Shown one piece after another: positions 1 through 12,560 of a DNA stretch of 64,000 nucleotides. How positions within the stretch are numbered: position 1 is the first letter of the stretch; each line of letters begins with the position of its first letter. The DNA is from Blasia pusilla. Lineage: Eukaryota > Marchantiophyta > Marchantiopsida > Blasiales. The notes under the pieces were generated by a model. The model was not told where the DNA came from. It made no database searches and worked only from the letters and a program-made list of their open reading frames with translations. The stretch covers positions 49,414,001 through 49,478,000 of the forward strand of contig CM114271.1 of the NCBI GenBank assembly GCA_050084515.1, read 5' to 3'. The position numbers and the translations under genes are program-made.

Positions 1-225
1 ATTGTTGTATCATTGGTACTTTGGTGTAAAATTTGATTTGTATATGTTGCGCACAATATATAAACACTCTGGTGAATGTGAATGCACGTTAATTGAGTGA
101 ATACGTGGAAAGATAAAATAAGAGATTGCCAAAGGTAACAAGATAGATGAAGTAGTATTGAAGTTGTTAGTGCCTCCATTGCTCTCATATCTCTCTTTCA
201 AGATAATGAAAGCATATGGAATCAC

Positions 226-609
226 TATAGGGTGGATGATGGTAGCTCATTCCCTACATATGACTCACGTATAGCATCTACATTTCTATCACAAAAATCT
301 TACCAAGATAAATCTCGTAGTCAAATCTCTTACGTGGGAATCCTTGTAGATATTTTTCAATTAGATTATGGCATTTTGGATGAGCTTATTTTGCTTATGA
401 GAGGCAAGTAGGTTCAATCATCCCATAATAGGCTTGATGCTATAATGATCCATGATGAAAATGGTTTTCTCTTGGCAGAATTTAGAAGATTCCTACCATG
501 TAACTCAGATCCTTTTGTTTTTCCCAGCCAAGTCAAACAAGTATTTTATGCCCCTATTGAGGAACAACCTGGTTGGAAAGTTGTTATGCAGAAAGCTGCC
601 CGATCTTGA
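226..609 (+). pseudogene. CACTA transposase polyprotein fragment, DUF4216-like region
   Basis: One reading frame runs from about 226 to the TGA at 607-609, broken only by an in-frame TAG at 409-411. Before the stop it reads ...SYVGILVDIFQLDYG...; after it, ...DENGFLLAEFRRF... and ...PSQVKQVFYAPIEEQPGWKVV. This order of a 'Y-GIL-DI-LDY' block, a 'FxL..F.R' block and 'SQ.KQVFY...GW.VV' is that of DUF4216, which lies downstream of the TNP2-type transposase in plant CACTA (En/Spm) elements. The TAG sits where the family usually has Trp, so it fits a TGG-to-TAG change. The catalytic part would lie upstream, outside the window. The TNP1-like gene downstream on the same strand supports one CACTA element reaching to 4,491. 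DUF4216 is a domain of unknown function. Confidence 0.7.
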
Positions 610-1715
610 CGAGTAGTTGGGTGGAGGCCACACATATGCACTAATGATCATGTGGACCTAGGGGGGATGAAGGCTTCAACAAGCTTGTAAATGGAAATGC
701 CAAACATTTCTCTAGCTGATGCAATCCACTTATCAAATGTTGAATTAGATCTAGCCTCTATAGAATTATATTTACGACTAGTGAAGAACTGGGTGAAAGT
801 TCCAAAGACAACGATGAGATCAGAAGTAACTCTCATAGTGAGTAAGGAAGTGCATTTTGTAATACACTAATAAGCTTAATCTATCTAGATCAAATCAAAT
901 GCATGATCCAAGTATGATAAGAGTTGGCTATGAATATTTTGATGGTGATGGTGATGGTTCAAGGTCTTGTGTATGTCTTTATAATGAGGTATATGGATTA
1001 ATCAACCTAATGTTGCTATAATCTAATCTTCATCACAAATTGCTAATTTGAAGTTATGGGCATACCTTTGCTTATGCAAGAAGTATCTGACTTTTTGTGG
1101 AAAGCTATTGTGACGTGGGTTTTTATTTCAGGATGCAGATTAATTATAGAGTCAAGTGGGGTTGAAGAGTCGAATAGTGGAGATAATCTAACCACTTTTG
1201 GATCCAAATTTTGTACAAATGATGTAGGAACAATATTGTTGGAGGAGGCAAACATAGAGTACTTCAAGCTGAGAGAGTGAGAGCAACAACACGTCTCCTT
1301 GTTGCCAAGTGGAGATTTGAATCACCTTAGATCTCATGAAAAATGTCATCATTCTAGTTATTTAACATTGTATTCTATGTTAGTGAATAGATGTTCCGAA
1401 TACTTCCATGAGTTTTTCTGCCATTAAGGAGTTTCATATCCCTAGATTGTTTGCTCTTTCCTTGGGCATCTAAAGTATTATTATCTTACATAGTGTTTTG
1501 TAGGTCAATTTTTCTAAAAGAGATACTTAAAGCGAAAGCAACTTTAGTATATGCTAGAAGAAGGTTACATACATCAACACTTAAAGTCCATTTCATTCGC
1601 CAACGGTGCTTACAATTAAAGATGGATCAATTTGGGTCTTCACATGGTGAAGCCAATCTCTTTACATGTTACATTCTTAATGAAATCTTATCTAATAATA
1701 TATTCTTTTGTTTAG

Positions 1716-3166
1716 CAAGGCCAGTTCCTCCAAGTTGGGTTCCAATTGGAAACTTGTATCCACCCCACCCATCACAGGGATTCAATGTACCAAAACCTAC
1801 TCATGATCACCCATCAAAAGAAGCTCATGAGTGGAGAGACCAGCAAACCCGCTTGGTAAGTTTGCAGTTATAGATCAATACCTGACACAATGATTTGAAA
1901 TTCTGGACGCATCCATTCTTACCCATAAGAAATCCTCTTGTCTATAGATTTTATAGCTTTATCTAACTTCTCATTTGTTTGTTGTAGACTCATATGTCAA
2001 GAGTATGCATCACAAGAATATTATACCTAATTAAGATACCGATGTAGTCTCCATAATGGAAAATATCCAATCTGCGTGTAGCTATGATATCTCTTGGGGA
2101 TTTTACACCTGAGATTTGGCTTTAATATTGGCTTTCACGATTATTGATCAATGCACACATGTGTTTTTTTATATAGAGTTGTACGACAACTTTGACCCAT
2201 AGGATATATGCCATGGAGAAAGAAAGCGCATTAACAAAGACGGATATTTTTTATATCAAGGAGAACATTGCTCATATGATGGCAATGTTGTCAAAGATGA
2301 CTCAAGTGGTGCCTGAAAACACCACTAGTCCTCATCCAAAAGTGGTAGTTCCAACTCCATCCCCTTATTTCCCTTCCATGTGTTTCCAAGGATGTGAATC
2401 GTTCCTTGGCATCAAAATCAAAAGAAAATCCAGGAGACCCTGATATGGATTTAAAAGGAGATTCTAGAGGTAATCCGAGTCCTTTTTTTTATTGATGATG
2501 TCGAGAGCAATGTGGAGGTGATAAAGAAGAGTACAATTGAGCCAATTGTTTCCCATGCTTATAGTCTTACAATAGAGATAACTAGCCAAGATGTTGAAGT
2601 TCTAGAGCTTATGAACAATAAGACAAATGCTTCGAAGAAAAAGAAAAAAAGGAAGCAATCTTCACTCAATGAGAGGAGAGAGAAGAACATTGTAAGTAAT
2701 TGATTTTGATGTCTATTGCTTAATCATTTCCTTGTATACACATTGAAGAAATTCAGGAATATTGATTTGAAGTGATTTGGCTTTGGAGAAGTTTTTGGAA
2801 GGTGCATTCTCGATTCCTATATACTCATACAATATTCCCCACAATGGTTGGAGTATTGTGAAGGTAACTATTTAAGATAAATTTTGTAGTGTGGCTTGGC
2901 TGAATTTGCAAATACGGTATAACAATTAATTCATGTATGTGTGGTCATGCATGCAGTTCACAGTAGGGGACGAGATGTTTCTTTCAAAGAGTCGTAAAGG
3001 TTGGGAACATGTGGTAGTGGGAAAGATCTCCGACATTGCAGGAAGAGATAAATATCATGGTAGCTTGATACCCTTGGGATGTGTAAAGGTGGATGTGGTC
3101 ACAGTGCATGATCCAAAATCCAAACTACAATATCTCAACCATGATGATGATCCCCCACAAACCTAG
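1716..3166 (+). pseudogene. TNP1-like second protein gene of a CACTA element, multi-exon
   Basis: Coding blocks are separated by good splice signals. Exon 1716-1855 is proline-rich (PVPPSWVPIGNLYPPHPS) and ends in GTAAGT. A second block lies at about 2192-2691, with a lysine run (KKKKKRK) near its end and a GTAAGT donor at 2692. A short exon ends at 2863 ('HNGWSIVK') with donor GTAACT. The last exon, 2957-3166, begins after ATGCAG and reads FTVGDEMFLSKS...GRDKYHGSLIPLGCVKVDV. That exon resembles the short C-terminal domain of TNP1/En/Spm-type proteins ('G..S..gr..hg..LG...V.V'). The stretch at 60,213-60,634 has the same two last exons with the intron at the same codon boundary, so the model is supported by a paralog. 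TNP1-type proteins bind subterminal repeats. The exon joins between 1855 and 2691 are uncertain, and I do not see a convincing start. Confidence 0.5.
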
Positions 3167-3769
3167 TTTGTGCACTAGGTTCCTAAAATTTTGTGGCCAT
3201 AGAGATCATTGAAAAATTTGTAAGCTTTCCACTTGCTCATACTTTCTAGTCTTCTTTCTTTAGCTAATTACTTTCACTTACCAAGAACTTAGAGTATAAA
3301 GGGTAGTTTCAATCTTGGTTAGTGCCTTACCTCATATATCTTGAACGTATAACCTCCAATGTATGCACTGTATTTGACTTTCATGAAAAGTACTTGATTT
3401 TTTTGCCTCACTAAATGGTACTTAACGAAGTTTTGAATACAAATATGAATTATCACATTATCTACTTGCTTTCAGATTTACTCTCTCATGAACCATCTAC
3501 TTTATAAAATTGGACTAGTATTAATTATTTTCTTTTCATCTAGTATTGTTGGACTTGTACTTTACGGATACTACCCTTTTCAAATCAGGAGTATGTTTAA
3601 GTGTGTAGTCTCCATTTATTCATACCATAAAATTGATTGGAAATGCATGTCATATCATTTTAATTGGCTTTCAAACAAATGGAACCAAACACTGATGAAG
3701 GAAGATTATTATGTTGAATATGCTTTGTTGTGTTCCATGACTTTTCTCTTCTAGCAAGAATGTCCCAAA

Positions 3770-4491
3770 AGATATATTCTTATTTCCCATTTGCTGATCT
3801 AATATACAACTAAAAGAAGTGAACTATTGCCACTAATAAGAGTTAAAAATTAGTGGATACAATTGAAACTAGTCATAAAATTAACTACCAATGTTAGAGA
3901 TACAACTCCACATATTAGTCAAATTACCCATTCTCACTACATCTAGTATCAATACTACGTGGGTTTAAGTGGATATGATGACATTTTTCATCATATCCAT
4001 CCAATGATAAATGTGTTGAATAAATACTAGGAAAAAATAAAACTAGGATTAGTATAGTTAAAGCACATATCACTGCAAATCCAACAAGTGGACAAATAAC
4101 ATGATTACAAGTACATCAAGTTAGAATCTTGTAACTATTTTTAGTCTAAAAAAACCAAACAAAAAACTAAGATTAGTATGTTACACGACCAATTGTGTCT
4201 ACGTGGCACTTAATAGATCATTCCATGTCATCATAGTAAAATTTCCATGTCATACTCACTATGTGGGTCATGAGGATATTCCAAACCTTTAAATCTTGCC
4301 ACATCATCAAAACATGCTTGCGTTGTCATATTGCCAACATGGAACTTTACAACTAGAAGTCCTAAGCAACGAGTCCTTTAATACTAGAAGTCTATAGTTT
4401 TAAATCTCAGTTACTAGTGGCTATAAGTAGTCCTTTGCAACTATGCATAGTTGTATACTCTAGTGGCAAAAAGGGTATTTTCTTTCTAGTG
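3770..4491 (+). mobile_element. CACTA element right end with subterminal repeats
   Basis: The TAGTG at 4487-4491, preceded by TTTTCTTTC, reads on the other strand as CACTAGAAAGAAAA, the usual CACTA-type terminus. The preceding 300 bases hold repeated short motifs such as ACTAGAAGTC, AGTCCTTT and CTAGTGGC, as expected of subterminal binding sites. The TNP1-like gene ends about 1.3 kb upstream and a helicase fragment starts just outside. The left terminus is not in the window. Confidence 0.6.
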
Positions 4492-5112
4492 ATGGAGGTA
4501 ATGCCAAGTTTCTTCAATTCTTGTCCTTGATACAAAACCACATTCCAAGTCAGTCGCAACTTTACTTATATCCGGGGGAATGTTTTGTAGTTGAGAATGG
4601 TGCAATGGAATTCATTGCTGATGATGCTCAAATTATCTATATCCATCGCAATGATGTAAATATATTCAATCGTGTTTCTTTAAGGGAGATCTTTGGCGAG
4701 TGTGAAATTCTTCTTGTGAATGTTATAACTGATCATAGATGCCGCCCCTACTATTCCAAAATTGAAGGATTGGTTATCAAATAAAAATTTTCATCAAATA
4801 CCATTCATTGATCTTGGATAGAAAGTTCTTTTGAAATCTAATATTGATCTCAAAAGACAAGCATCTAATGGGTCTACCGCCACTGTTGTCGATTTAGCAT
4901 TCAAGGATGATTTACTCACTACAGTGCTTGTAAAGTTGGAGTCAAATCGTGAAGTCATTAAAGTATGGAGATCCAAATTTTACACACTAAGATATGGACC
5001 CGATCAAAATTTTACTAAATGATCTTTTCCACTAGCGTTGGGATATGCAATTACGAGACACAAAAGTCAAGGACTAATTGTATTCGGCAAGTGTCTGCTC
5101 ACGATTAAATAG
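4492..5112 (+). pseudogene. PIF1/Helitron-type DNA helicase C-terminal fragment
   Basis: The 4521-4784 frame (GAMEFIADDAQIIYIHRNDVNIFN...GECEILLVN) and the 4831-5112 frame (NIDLKRQASNGSTATVVDLAF... then FPLALGYAITRHKSQGLI) match the last third of PIF1-family helicases. The hallmark is the 'AxTxHKSQG' segment of helicase motif VI, preceded by 'L..NG..g.V'. An in-frame TGA at 5020-5022 and a frame change near 4790-4830 break it, and no Walker A part is present. In plants such pieces usually come from Helitrons (RepHel protein) or PIF1-like gene families. It begins immediately at the CACTA terminus, so the CACTA element probably inserted into it. Non-functional. Confidence 0.6.
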
Positions 5113-6349
5113 GTTTTTGCACCTATATTGTTGTATCTGATGTTATCCATAGTAAAATTCAGGTCTAACATGAGAATTCTAGGCCGAATCAAACCTGTTG
5201 ATTTTCAAGTGTTTGGACAGAGTGGTTTCGGCACTTCATAAGTTTAACTTGTTTCTTGGATATTTTTTGTTTTGAAGTATGTCATCTTATGAAAGTGTTT
5301 GCAAACTTCATGGAAAGGAGGTTGCCATGGTCTAACTTGGCCCTGATGCTCCTACCAAAACGTTGACTCCAGTAAATGCCATTCATTAGAACCCAATTCT
5401 ACTAAGCAACGATAATGTCAACATAGATCCATATGAAGACAATACTACAAGCTTTGATTCTCATCGTGTACAAAAGATGCAGTAGGCATAGGTTGGCTAC
5501 CACTTGCTACCTGTTTTTTAATGCTAAGAAATTTGTTGGAACAATGCTAACATAATTGTGAAGAGGTACCAAGAATACTATGAAATCTTCATTCTTTAAC
5601 CTTAGCACTTCCTTATGGGTTCTTGAGAGGGACAATGCAATAGAAGTATGGTCATTACTGCGTAGGATGAATACTTATACATTTAAGGAGCCTATGCAGA
5701 TGAAAGTTAGTTTGTATCCTACATGTGGTAGGTCCATCCTTATTAATATGGCTGAACTTAGAGCTGAAGTTGGCATTGACTAATTAAGGTCTGGTTCTAG
5801 CGTTTTGTTATCTGTGTTCCCAGAACGTTGGTTGATAACCTAGGTTGTCTAAGAATTTCATCTGGTTTTCAATGGGAGATATGAAACGTGGACAAACATC
5901 CTGTTGTTAAGCATTTATGTCTTCCAAAATCATGCTTACAAAGTCCAAGTAATTGCTTGGAACTTGCAAGACTATATTATACTATTAATAATAATATTAA
6001 CATTCTATAGTAGTTCTTTTCCTCATGTTGTGTTTGTTCTTTGTGGAATAGAAAATCATGACGTCACGGAGTAACACAGTGAAAAGATAAGGCTATAAGA
6101 AATCATCCCAAGCCACTTATACAATGCAGGCTTCCTCGGTTGCACAAGGACTTCCTCTCTTCGAACATGAACCAAACCCAACTCCCCAATAATTGCCGAC
6201 ATACCATTGTCTCCATCACACATTGAAGTTCCTTTACAACAAGTAACATACAATGATGAGTAGGTTTGTTATTGGACAAACAAGATAGGGGTTGCCAATC
6301 GATGAAAATGATCTTAGTAGGTCTCATACTACAAATCAATACAAAGCGC
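5113..6349. other. Intergenic, no recognised gene
   Basis: Only short ORFs occur (for example 5580-5783 on the plus strand, 67 codons), with no recognisable domain. The stretch following the helicase may be Helitron-derived, but I cannot show it. Confidence 0.5.
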
Positions 6350-6416
6350 TCTATTGGTGGGATATAGGCAGATCAACTTCACCAGTCAGTTGATCTGCCT
6401 ATATCCCACCAATAGA
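6350..6416. repeat. Long perfect inverted repeat (29-bp arms, 9-nt loop)
   Basis: The arm at 6350-6378 (starting TCTATTGGTGGG) is the exact reverse complement of 6388-6416, around a 9-base spacer. A 29-bp perfect hairpin does not survive neutral drift for long, so it is recent or maintained. No gene overlaps it convincingly. Confidence 0.9.
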
Positions 6417-9087
6417 AGATCTTGATCTCATTATGAGACTTCCACTTGACATTCTAGTAGATCTTTTGTTTGCCAAAGTAGGTCACTTACTATGAAGAAT
6501 GAAATCCACAGTGGACAACGGTTCCATCTCACATTTTTCCACAATTTATAACAAATATTCACTAATTGAAAGTGCTCAGATGCAGAGTAAAAACTTGCAA
6601 CCATCAATTGGTGGCATTAGTGTATATGATGTGAAGCAATGTGGAAGTAGTTCCTGTGTTGCTCCAATTGTCTACCGCAGTGAATCATTGTCCGAGTCAC
6701 CCAATAAACGGAAGTGTGTTCAATGTTGCAATTGGATAACCAACTCTTCTATGCTTCAATTCATATTTCTAAATGCTTTAATAGCCATGCTCTATGTTGA
6801 CTATTGCAACATGTTTAACTACTAAATTTTGTACCTACTTCAGCTATGGCATGTGGGGACAACATCCATATCATCGTTATATCGGTTTAAACAAACACCT
6901 TGCTATGCAATTCCACATAAAACTTTTCTTTGAAATCTCCATCAATTTTGATATCCAAATGTAGACTTGTATCCAAGTTTCTCCAATCATTTGATTTGCA
7001 TATGGTGTTGGTGAAACTAGCCAATCTCCTAGTAAGCTTACTTTTATCACAACTACTTCTACGTTGCTTACTTGATATTTTGTTGTCAATGGAGATCTAA
7101 GTACGTGCGCTACGCAAATAATTTATAGTCATAATCTATTTGTGTATTGTGCTCAAATACTCAATTGAGTTTACCTCTATGTATGTTAGGTTGTGTACGT
7201 TCTGATTGAACATTATGTGAAAAAAATCTCCCGACCTGATCCATGATGTTGTTTACCGTCTCATTATGATATTTAAAATGAATGCATTTTCAAAGGAACT
7301 CGCTCAATCTTAATATATATGGTTGCGAGGCTTTTATGTACACTCCACTTTTTGTGCGTTAGCAACTCTGCCGATAACTATATACTAATTGCTCAATCAA
7401 ATTTGCCATGGACCCGCCATTGGTCAGGGAACTTAAGGGTATCTATTTCTCCTCAGTACTATTCCGCTTATTGGAAATTATATAAAGTGTTACATTTTTT
7501 CCACCACTAGATGTACCTTGGTAGTGATCTTTTGTCCCTTTACTCTGTGTTTTTTTTTTGTACTCGTATGGCAAGATGGTGCAATCAACATTCTTCATAC
7601 TTATATCAGTTACGTAGAAAATTCCACACTAGCGCTGTTAATGCTTAAGCTACAAAGTTTCACTCCCCACCTTCCTTAGTTCATTGTACAAGATCTAATG
7701 TGCTCTGTGTTATTTTGCTATTCACTAATATGATTTTATGATCTATGTTATGTATTGCAGCAAATCCCTTCCACGCGAGCACCCTTTGATCCGTCTTGCG
7801 ATGACGATACAATGGTCAAGCAAGCAAAGTGTAGGAGAAGGAGGCGATATGTGGTCAAATCTTCAAGAGAAACACTTGGATGACATTACAATTGATATGC
7901 TGGAAGAGGAAAATACCCTTGTATACTTGTATGAGACAACCTTGTCTAACATTGAAGTTTTGTGAGAGAAGTATGATGACTCACAGAGTTAGCTTGAGAT
8001 TGTTAACATGTTGCTGAAAACCACCAATGAAGATGAGAAGTACAATGTTGATTTTATTGTACAACTAAAATCCACTTTGAAAGAGTTAAAGATGGATGTA
8101 CATATATTTGTGAATATGATAAAGATCGTGATACACATGTGAAAGCAAATCAGTCACTTGCTTCTTGCAAAACCGTCTAAGTTTTTTGCGTAGTTAATCT
8201 CATAGCGCGATAGTTCACTTTTTCTAAAGTGTATTGAGACAACACTTTTTGTTGAACACCGTCCTCTTCCAGTTGACATATTTGAATAGCGCATACATGT
8301 TTTAGCTTTTATGTGCGTAAGCTTAGTAGCTACAAACTATGGATTCATCGATAACGTCCATGTTGTTTGTTTTCGGATAATATCAATGTGTACTTATGTG
8401 TTTCAGATTGTTTTACATTCGTCCCTTATGCTGCAAGATTATGAGTTTTCATGTCATGGCAGTCTCTATCTTTTTTATCGAGCATCTTTTCGCACTGCAA
8501 TATGTACCCATAAATTCTTAGTTGCCATTCCTATTGTGCTTTCGTAATTTCATATGGATGCTAATGGTTGAGTCAATAATGTTGTCCCGTACACATCATA
8601 AGACTATTAATATATTAGTTTGCCATCATTATACTTTCTATGCTTCCCCACTATGCTAGGTATCTCAAATTCTGATTGTTTCAATAGGCAGTTATTTAAA
8701 CATCACCCATGTTGCAATTCGCCACAATGAGGACTGCTATTAGTCTATTCTAAATATAGTTGCCTTCATCTTAAGTTGCGATTCTCAACACCCATTTTTA
8801 TTTATCCAATTGCTTCCATAACGAGTATGCGGCCCCTTTTTAGGATTTTGAGTTTTATAACGGATTTCGGAACACACTAGGAACAGTCGAGAGTAACACA
8901 ACACGAATATGATCCCGATTCGGACTAACACGATAGTAGGCATAGGGAGTAACACACTGAAATCTTGAATAACAAAGCGCGCCGTATGTTTGGAGTGAAT
9001 CGGGACACGGCTAAAGAAGGCTAGGAATAACATTGTGGATACTATTCCGTATTAATGAGAGAATTAATATTATCATGGATGCTTGGC
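6417..9087. other. AT-rich intergenic stretch, only unrecognised short ORFs
   Basis: Plus-strand ORFs at 6499-6825 (108 codons) and 7738-7965 (75 codons, then weak frame continuation to about 8130 with a heptad-like 'KYNVDFIVQLKSTLKELKMDVHIFV' character) are the only suggestive pieces. No known domain, signal or intron structure could be supported. Confidence 0.4.
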
Positions 9088-9121
9088 AAAATGCAAGTTA
9101 TCCGATAATAACTTGCATTTT
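9088..9121. repeat. Perfect inverted repeat (14-bp arms)
   Basis: AAAATGCAAGTTAT at 9088-9101 pairs exactly with 9108-9121 around a 6-base loop. Confidence 0.85.
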
Positions 9122-10728
9122 TCATGCTCTGCACTTGGAGTTGACTTCTTGTAGTGGTCGTAATCAAATACGTAAAAACCGCCCATATTGCACAGTGCCG
9201 CACTCAAACCTGCTATAGGGAAAATGAGTCTCTTCTCACAGAGTGCGTTACATACTAAACTGAGCTCCCCGACCACCACGGACTTGTTTCAAATTTAAAA
9301 ACATCCACACATCGGCAAAGAAATACATACCACCACAAACTATCTATGGCACATCTTCATAATTCTCCAACCTCGCCTTCAACAGACTTCGGCACTACCG
9401 TGCCAACGCCCCAAACTATCTACAACACTTCTTCACAGTTGCGCAACCTCTACTACAAACACGTTCCGCCACCAACAGTTGTTTCATAATGTCGTAATAC
9501 CATTTCTTTATCACCCATAATGTGAGAAAGGGGGCTGCATACTTGTTCATCTCCTATATTCTTATCCCAAGATGAGGAGTCCCGTGCTTGATATACATGC
9601 CATAATGCTATGATGACGGTATCAAATGTTGAGGGCAATTGAATCAGATTTCAACCGGCCACCCCTAAAACAACCCTATCTCCCCGTTCCTAGCTGTCTA
9701 CCCCACCAGATTTCCGAACAGAATACAAACACCGGAAAAGAGCAGCTTTCATCCTCAAGAAAAAGCGCACAAAGCAATTGTACGACGTGGCGCACATGTG
9801 CGGTCATGTTCACAAGGCTAGGAGAGGCGGACACACGGACACCAGCGTAGCACCGAAAAAGGCGGTCCACGAGCGAGCTCAGGGGATTCTGAGGGGAATA
9901 TGGGCTATGGTCACCACTTGACGGTCACAAGTCGAGTGCACCAGCCTCTAAACGCTCTGGTCGACTGCAATAGGAATTGCGGCTTCTTGAATTCCCACCA
10001 TGCCACCAACTTCAGGCGGTGGGTAGTGGTACAAACGGTCGAGCCCACACTTGGGAGGTCCTCCATAGCTTGACATAGCCTAGCTCGGGCCCCTTTGTCC
10101 TAGACTGCTGGCAGATGGGCATCTCGAGACAGAAGGGGCCGTGGTGGATGAATTTAAATGAGGTCTGGGAATGCAGTTTTTTAGCGGAAATGGGCCCACG
10201 AATCGTCCGAAATCTTGAACAAACGACACTCGCGTAGAATTGAGCCGGGACAAGAGAATTTCGCGTCGTAAATACCCTTCATGCTCATGATGGGTGAGAA
10301 AGTCTACGGGCTAGAAATCGATTGCTTCGCAATTGGGGGTTTCTTTCACTTCGGGCAGTTGTGATCTTGAAGTTCAATGTTCTTTGAGTCCATTTTCTTT
10401 TTAAATTCTGGATGGGTTATCCAGTCTATAGTTTATTTTTCCACCCAAACTAAGAACTAATGTGATTCCTATTCATTATGTTTACAGATTTGAAAATGTG
10501 TGACCACTTTTTCGTGTAAAGTGAGACGACGAGAAGATGTGAAGATTTGACGTGATACATGGTATAATTTTAGATCCGTCTATGGATAGAGCACGGAGAG
10601 AGGCAGGTAAGGAAAATCAATGGAATCTTTTGGAAAAAAAGTATAAACAGATCAAAGATTTGAATTGTTGACAGAGTTAAGTCTCTTTCTTCCTTCGTTC
10701 AAACTGGATTATTCTTACCTATAACGAG
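9122..10728. other. Intergenic, no gene seen
   Basis: Moderately GC-richer DNA (9.3-10.2 kb) with short overlapping ORFs on both strands and no recognisable domain. It could be an old repeat. Confidence 0.4.
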
Positions 10729-10763
10729 AACTAGTTAGCATGCCCGAGCTATGCTAACTAGTT
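10729..10763. repeat. Hairpin-forming inverted repeat (13-bp arms)
   Basis: AACTAGTTAGCAT at 10729-10741 is exactly complementary to 10751-10763, with loop GCCCGAGCT. It sits at one end of an AT-rich repeat copy (10,770-11,340) and may belong to that repeat's terminus. Confidence 0.85.
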
Positions 10764-10769
10764 TTTCAT

Positions 10770-11340
10770 AATTTTAAAATATTTTTCATTTCAAAATTCA
10801 AGTATTAATTTTTAAATTTCAAAAGAGCAATAAATTTTCACTTTTAAATAATATCCAACTCCTCTAATTGATTTCACTCCTCCGTAAAAAGTTTGAAAAA
10901 CACCCACTCTTCCCACCAAATTAATATTCACTAACTAAATTCTTAGTTAATTTTAATTAATGAAATTACTTTCCTTTTCCATCAAAATTCATTTTCCTTT
11001 CTCGTCAAATATGAATTCAGGAAAAAAAACTGATTTTAAATCTGTTTTAGTTATCCACCTTATTATCACTTAGGATCATCCGTTCTAATATAAAATTATC
11101 AAATTATCAAAATTAATTGATGAATAACTAGGATACAGTCTTGAGGAGGAATTTGAGAGTTAGTTATAATACTCGTGTGAAAGACAGGACACATGGATAG
11201 GTTAGATAGTTAGAAAAAAAAACAGCTATTGTATGTAGAGGCTGTAGAAATATTTGTACTCTTTCACTCAAATTCATTCTCTAATGCTATCCATCTAGTG
11301 TGATTCAAACATCCGGCAAAAAAATTCAAACATATTCCTA
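10770..11340 (-). repeat. AT-rich dispersed repeat, copy 1 (inverted)
   Basis: Read on the minus strand, this region begins GAATATGTTTGAATTTT, then 'GAATCACACTAGATGGATAG', then 'TATATTAGAACGGATGATC', then AT-rich sequence. The same order is seen on the plus strand at 15,115 and 16,552. No coding potential. Confidence 0.6.
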
Positions 11341-11881
11341 TTTTGTCTTATTAGCCCATTATTTTGTCTTACTAGCTTATTTTGTTGTCTTATTAGCCTA
11401 TTATTTTGTCTTATTATACTTATAAGGTCGCCCATTCTAAGATAGATGTGCATTTTATGTCCATGTAGGACTTTGAAGATGTCCTTCTTCAAGTTTATGT
11501 GAAAATAATTAACCAAACCTATTACATCACAATGAAAAAATTATGTCTAAAAGGTTGCACTAGACTTAAGATCACATAGAATCCGTAAGGTTTGAACTCT
11601 AAAGTAAATGCCAAAGATTCTTGACCAGAATATTTATTCTTGTCGGGTTCCACTTAGTAAAATCCAATTTATTATAAAAAAATTTCAAAAGAGGATAAAG
11701 AAAGGTAATGACATCTCAAGAAGGGAAGGAGTGAAGAATTGTAAAATGAAATGCAAAAAGAAAATGATAGGACAACACAAAAAAACCAACTCAACAAGCA
11801 ATACAATTAATAGCTTGAAATAAATGTAACAAGAATACTAAGTCTAGTGATTGGTCAAACAGAAATGGATAAGGAAGTGAG

Positions 11882-12560
11882 TTACCACCAACCATTTCGG
11901 CTTGACGTATCAACACCAAACCTTCTCCATGTTATAAAGCCATTGAGATGCATTGCCCAAAATAAGTAGTGACTACATACTAGTACATAGAGAATGTGCA
12001 ATAGCAAAGAGTCGGCCATCCATGCCTTGGGATCACCTTGATGCTTGCCACATGTTGATTGGAGAATATAATTATATTCTTTGGAAGAAGCACGTTTGTT
12101 AGAATAATTGATGGGCATATCATAGGCATAGAAGGAGCAAAAAAATGGAATGAGACTCACAAGTTATCCTCAAATAGAGTGCAACTTCTTGAATATGGCC
12201 ACACGACATAATTGAATATGTTAGCCACATCAACTTGAATTTCTATCCTTTCTAGATGAATATCAAGAGTGGTCCAGGAGCGTATCCCATGAACCACAAC
12301 CTCACAACCATCAAGGATGGGCACTCCAAATTGATGAGGAAATAAGTGGGCGCTAAAGCGAGGATGAAACTATGAGCACAATCATAAACTACCCAAGTGA
12401 TATATATTAAACCTCTCTAATACCCAAAGGGAAAACATTAGAAGAAGACTTATCTATAGCCAATAAAAAGAAGCCCTCGAGAGCCTAGAGATAGAGTACG
12501 GTAATCAATCTGTCGCATGTGCAAAGTGCAAAAACCTTATATAGAGAGATAAAGCCACTT
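11882..12560 (-). pseudogene. Decayed non-LTR retrotransposon reverse transcriptase (RT remnant)
   Basis: Minus-strand frames carry the RT palm landmarks of the family seen intact at 21-23.5 kb, in order: FGVPILDGCEVVVHGIRS..., EIQVDVANIFNYV (matching QVDVENAFNSV), then IPFFCSFYAYDMPINYSNKRAS... and ...GKHQGDPKAW (matching GTRQGDPL). Reading them requires several frame changes and stops. Base composition is far more AT-rich than the 21-kb copy, as expected for an old methylated copy. Non-functional. Confidence 0.65.
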
